A DNA stretch of 28,194 nt from Deltaproteobacteria bacterium (GTDB lineage: Bacteria; Myxococcota; Polyangia; Haliangiales; Haliangiaceae). Under the pieces are notes generated by a model. That model was not told the DNA's origin. It did not search any database and worked only from the letters and a program-made list of their open reading frames with translations. The stretch covers positions 1 through 28,194 of the forward strand of contig JAGSPR010000022.1 in NCBI GenBank assembly GCA_018262455.1, read 5' to 3'. This document shows, in pieces, positions 26,001 through 28,194 of the stretch (position 1 is its first letter; the number at the start of each line of letters is the position of its first letter). The position numbers were made by a program, and so were the translations under genes.

Positions 26001-26700
26001 CGAGATGGCGAGGGTCACCCAGCTGCTGCTGCGCGACGCGATCGATCGCCAGGACGTCGTGGCCCAGCAGAACCTGAGGGTCGGGCGCTGCAACCTTGCC
26101 TGGCTCGTGCTCGATCGACCCGACGACGCGCGCGAGCAGCTCGCGATCGCCGAACGCTCGCTCGGCGACGGCTTCCACCTCGCGCATGTCTCGGCGATGA
26201 TCGCGGCGGTCAACATCGACCTCTACACCGGCGACCCCATCGCGGGTGCCCGTCGGCTCGACGAGAGCTGGGATCAGCTCGAGCGGATCGGGTGTCTGCG
26301 TCTGCAGCAGCTACGGATCGAGCTGCTGATGCTGCGCGCCCGGAGCTTGCTCGCGATGTCCTCGGGCTCGGAGGACCTCCAACGCGAGGCGCGGCGGCTT
26401 GGCGACGAGATGATCAAGGAAGGTACGCCGTGGGCCGCCGGGCTCGGCCACCTGGTGCGCGCGGCGGCCTTCGCGTGGGGAGGACTCGCGGACTCGGCGC
26501 GCGTCGAGCTGCTCGGGGCGGAAGAGCAACTCGTGGCGGCCGGCATGATGGGATACCTGCAACTCGCACGGCTCCGGCGCAGTCAGATCGAAGGCGGTGA
26601 GCTCGGCCTCGCCCGCGCCGAGGCAGCGAGGGAGGTGTTGAAGGAGGTCGGGGCCAGCAATCCCGACGCGTGGCTCAACCACCTGATCCCGTGGCCCTGA
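23077..26700 (+). CDS. Ser/Thr protein kinase with AAA ATPase and TPR-like C-terminus
   Basis: A 1207-residue cytoplasmic protein. Residues 18-280 are a Hanks-type kinase with glycine loop LGAGGAGVVY (24-33), Lys47, HRDLKPSN (150-157), DFG (170-172) and a GTPVYMSPEQ activation segment; all catalytic residues are present. An insert lies around 103-128. Residues 297-560 are an AAA_16/MalT-like ATPase: FVGRQREI, P-loop GKSGIGKST (325-333), Walker B MFVDDAHWGD (446-455). From about 690 to the end the chain is Ala/Leu-rich helical pairs, probably TPR or similar repeats. No transmembrane helix. This layout is common for large signalling kinases in myxobacteria (PknK-like). It starts 48 bases after tfuA on the same strand, so a shared transcript is possible. 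ATG 23083 is an alternative. Confidence 0.93.
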   Translation: MEMEVLANAASLLASGRFEVRGTLGAGGAGVVYRAFDRQLGREVAVKLLKQASGRDLFRFKREFRTLADIVHPNLVTLHELHSTGGDWYFTMELVEGVSFIDWTRPGMLFGPTRGRADIRDGTLDDVRLRAALIQLVDGLITLHRAGKLHRDLKPSNVLVTATGRLALLDFGLVASVAEGDPERLAVGTPVYMSPEQASDQKLDEASDWYGVGAMLYEALTGRRPFEGDAEQVMTRKQTEQPAPPTDIPADLGQLCMQLLHPSPSARPTGLAILDHLGSAPSISTSTLARSYLPATFVGRQREIVQLHAALADARNAGVAMMVRGKSGIGKSTLIRRFMRELRDTVFAVEGRCFEREAVPFKMLDGVVDSLTGAIMSLSSEDTAQLAPRELGSLVRMFPVLRRVERFSELATDSPAPVDPQELRRRGFRGLKELIARLARVRPVVMFVDDAHWGDADSATFLAELIHGADRGMLIIVAHRPEDYLGVVVQLRRPPGGNARRGDVRELEILALSDVEASQLVDELAKDSTHAEIAIAAAGGNPLVLTEMARAPVLEVGTKIDDLVRIRMSKLAPDVQAMLAVTSIAARPLPVEIAAHAAGVVGGHDAATQLSIERLATLRQVGGQMILHPAHDYVRASVLASLDLEAKATWHEALARAFEAVQGEDQLDSEAVVEHWLAAGHPASAAHHAVSAALHAEQAFAFRRAADLYHLALTYGPWDAAGQRDLLRRQAQALVCAGQLDEAVQVYAHAAELLDDAEAIDLERLRIEALLRRGRLDEALPAAEALLLQIGIRIPLGARASRARLVTQWMQAKLRGLDYAERDESTIPTGELLAIDVLYSIASGLAFADPVLGRVVQAELIRAALDAGEPVRVCMALAQEVCYAAGAGSRNRAVVEAVTKRLRSLSMRLGRLDVVGFADAAIGIALHMSGRWRDARGHLETGLATLRDHGAGVRWEIDIGETFWLGTLFYLGEWREMARVTQLLLRDAIDRQDVVAQQNLRVGRCNLAWLVLDRPDDAREQLAIAERSLGDGFHLAHVSAMIAAVNIDLYTGDPIAGARRLDESWDQLERIGCLRLQQLRIELLMLRARSLLAMSSGSEDLQREARRLGDEMIKEGTPWAAGLGHLVRAAAFAWGGLADSARVELLGAEEQLVAAGMMGYLQLARLRRSQIEGGELGLARAEAAREVLKEVGASNPDAWLNHLIPWP

Positions 26701-26705
26701 ACGCC

Positions 26706-27254
26706 CTAGAACCCTGCGGTGAAGGTCGCGGTCACCACCTCGAGCGACGCGCACGGCTGGCCAGCCGCGGCAGCCTCGGCTGCTGCCTCGGTACAGTCAC
26801 CGGTGAACGGCGCCGACATCGTGGCGCGGCTCTCGATCCGGACGGTGTCGGCTGTCGAGGTCATCAGCACGTCGCTGACGGAGCCCATGCAGGTGCCGCC
26901 ACTGCCGAACGCGATCGCGCTGTGCGACCTCCAGCCCGCCGAGTCGCTGCCGGTCTCGAATCCGTAGCCGCCGATATGGATCGTGCCGTCGTCACCGGCC
27001 TTCGCCTGACAGTCGGCGACGTCCATGCAGCCGGACACGTTGACGAACTTGCTGCCGAGGAAGTTCTCCTCCTTGATGTAGAAGAACCCTTCGTGAAGGG
27101 CCAAGACCGACTGGCCCTCGGCGTCGCAGCTCGCCTGGTTATCGGTCCACGTCGCGACGGTATAGACGCCTTCGAGATCCGTCTGCGAGCCACCGCCGCA
27201 GGCCGTGGTTCCGACGAGAGTGATCGCGATCACGGCGAGGAGATGGGTCGTCAT
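26706..27254 (-). CDS. hypothetical cysteine-containing lipoprotein
   Basis: A 182-residue protein starting at ATG 27254, with AGGA about ten bases upstream. The leader ends in TTAC (Cys19), followed by Gly-Gly-Gly-Ser, typical of a lipoprotein linker. The mature chain has about eight cysteines (such as ASCDAEG, GCMDVADCQ, GTCMG, GDCTEA and QPCAS) suggesting disulfides, and short beta-like segments (GVYTVATW, FFYIKEENF). No family recognised. It ends only five bases from the stop of the convergent kinase gene. Confidence 0.8.
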   Translation of the reverse strand: MTTHLLAVIAITLVGTTACGGGSQTDLEGVYTVATWTDNQASCDAEGQSVLALHEGFFYIKEENFLGSKFVNVSGCMDVADCQAKAGDDGTIHIGGYGFETGSDSAGWRSHSAIAFGSGGTCMGSVSDVLMTSTADTVRIESRATMSAPFTGDCTEAAAEAAAAGQPCASLEVVTATFTAGF

Positions 27255-27334
27255 GTGGGGCGCATCCTACGCCCGGAATCGAACGCGGTTGCCGCCCAGA
27301 TGACCGTCTACCGCGGGTTGCCGCATGGGGTGAC

Positions 27335-27970
27335 TCAGAACGCGTAGCCGATCCGGAAGTAGCCGGCCGGCTGAACGTCGTCGCTGTACTCGTCCATGGA
27401 ATCCTGGCTCATCCGCTTCGCGGCGCCGATGGCGATCGCCACGTTCATCCCCGAGTCGAACGTCCAGTGCCAGCCAAACAGCACCTCGGGGCCAACCATC
27501 GACTCGGAGCTCGTGCAGTCGATGCAGGACTTGTCGTGGAAGTCGCGGGCGATGATGCCGGGCTCGAGGAACGGCCCCTGGAAGACCCGCTTGAAGTAGA
27601 TCACCGCGCTGGCGCCGACCTCGTAGCCGGAGGTGTTGTCGATCTCGAACAGGTTGAGGTCGCCGCGGATCGCGACGTTGCTCGAGACCGCGTGGCTGAC
27701 CGAGATGCCGTAGAACCCGAACATCCAGCCGAGCGGGTTGCTCGCGACGTTCGTGGTCTTCCACTTGTAGGTGTAGCTGCCGTGCTCGCCGACCGGCACC
27801 AGCTGACCGTTGATGTGAGAGACGTTGCTCCACGGTTCGTTCTGGGGTGCCGGGTTGATGACGATGACCGGTGGTTCGTCGGTAGGCGGGGCGTTGGACG
27901 GTTGCGCGAGCGCGGGCGCGGCGACCAGGACCACGAGCAGCGAGGCGAGGCGGCCAATCGACTTCATCAT
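27335..27970 (-). CDS. putative outer-membrane beta-barrel protein
   Basis: From ATG 27970 (ATG 27967 follows directly) this is 211 residues. A typical signal peptide (MKS, then LASLLVVLVAAPALA) is cleaved after residue 22. The frame to 28048 would add 26 residues before the signal and is not used. After a proline-rich segment the chain alternates short aromatic/glycine strands (GWMFGFYGISVSHAV, VAIRGDLNLFEI, EVGASAVIYFKRVF) and ends YFRIGYAF. The terminal Phe fits the outer-membrane insertion signal. One CIDC pair lies in a loop. A small 8-10 strand outer-membrane barrel is likely; function unknown. Confidence 0.75.
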   Translation of the reverse strand: MMKSIGRLASLLVVLVAAPALAQPSNAPPTDEPPVIVINPAPQNEPWSNVSHINGQLVPVGEHGSYTYKWKTTNVASNPLGWMFGFYGISVSHAVSSNVAIRGDLNLFEIDNTSGYEVGASAVIYFKRVFQGPFLEPGIIARDFHDKSCIDCTSSESMVGPEVLFGWHWTFDSGMNVAIAIGAAKRMSQDSMDEYSDDVQPAGYFRIGYAF

Positions 27971-28134
27971 GGTCGAGCTACCTAGCAGCCGCGATGCCAG
28001 CCGCGAGTTCGCGCCCAGCTCCGCGATTCCACAGGGGTTCCCGGTCAAACGACCGTGTCAGCGAGCGTCGGGCGGTTCGTCAGTCGGCGGGCATTTCCTG
28101 ACAACGGTGTCGCGATCACTCCAGGGCTCCGCCC

Positions 28135-28156
28135 CCCTACCGGCACGCCGGCAGGG
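28135..28156. repeat. GC-rich imperfect inverted repeat near right edge
   Basis: CCCTACCGGC pairs with GCCGGCAGGG across a two-base centre, with one mismatch. In the 224-base gene-free stretch 27971-28194 I see nothing else. No U-tract follows on the minus strand, so terminator function is uncertain. Confidence 0.35.
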
Positions 28157-28194
28157 TTCCCCCCGATCAGCGCAGCACGGTGAGGGTGCGCATG

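Noticed and set aside
28167..28193. Possible C-terminal end of a minus-strand gene entering from the right edge (stop TGA at 28169-28167)
   Set aside because: Only eight codons are visible, too few to support a gene call.
1..28194. Search for tRNA, rRNA, CRISPR repeats, transposases, integrases and attachment sites
   Set aside because: None seen by reading both strands; the window looks like ordinary chromosome without mobile elements.

Overview
High-GC bacterial DNA with very dense coding and about 27 protein genes. No gap between genes exceeds 300 bases, and I see no rRNA, tRNA, CRISPR array or insertion sequence. The gene mix suggests a deltaproteobacterial/myxobacterial (Myxococcota) chromosome: many short signal-II lipoproteins, a Tat-exported DUF1501 protein paired with a haem lipoprotein, a kinase-AAA-TPR giant and several gene overlaps. 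This placement is inference from gene content and base composition, not from a marker gene.

Left part (1-12.4 kb), all on the minus strand. In transcription order from the right: a stand-alone receiver protein, a DbpA-type RNA helicase, an HEWGH metallopeptidase lipoprotein, a SEC-C zinc-motif protein overlapping an acyl-CoA dehydrogenase by GTGA, and an M20 carbamoylase-type amidohydrolase. Then comes a compact set in which a Tat-exported DUF1501 protein overlaps a diheme lipoprotein (ATGA), which overlaps a DUF924 protein (GTGA). The ribosome-assembly GTPase RbgA/YlqF and an alpha/beta-hydrolase lipoprotein cut by the window edge follow.

Middle part (12.5-19.2 kb), mostly minus. MalQ amylomaltase with a small gene upstream, a short Ser/Arg/Lys-rich basic protein, a plus-strand methyltransferase, a cytoplasmic DsbA-like thioredoxin-fold protein, a GlsB/YeaQ-type small membrane protein with a sigma-54-like element, a PaaK/CapK-type adenylate-forming enzyme and a UPF0104 flippase-like membrane protein.

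Right part (19.2-28.2 kb) switches to the plus strand and is the most interesting. It has an orphan P-loop ATPase with a Gly/Ser/Thr-rich insert, then a YcaO-TfuA pair (the thioamide-forming enzyme pair) overlapping by ATGA. A 1207-residue Ser/Thr kinase-AAA-TPR protein follows 48 bases later. No RiPP precursor peptide is visible beside the YcaO-TfuA pair, so its substrate may be a protein or a peptide encoded elsewhere. Two small lipoproteins and a putative outer-membrane protein on the minus strand fill the rest.

Most start codons lack a strong Shine-Dalgarno sequence. Where a signal peptide, domain boundary or ribosome site points to an internal start, I used that start and say so.
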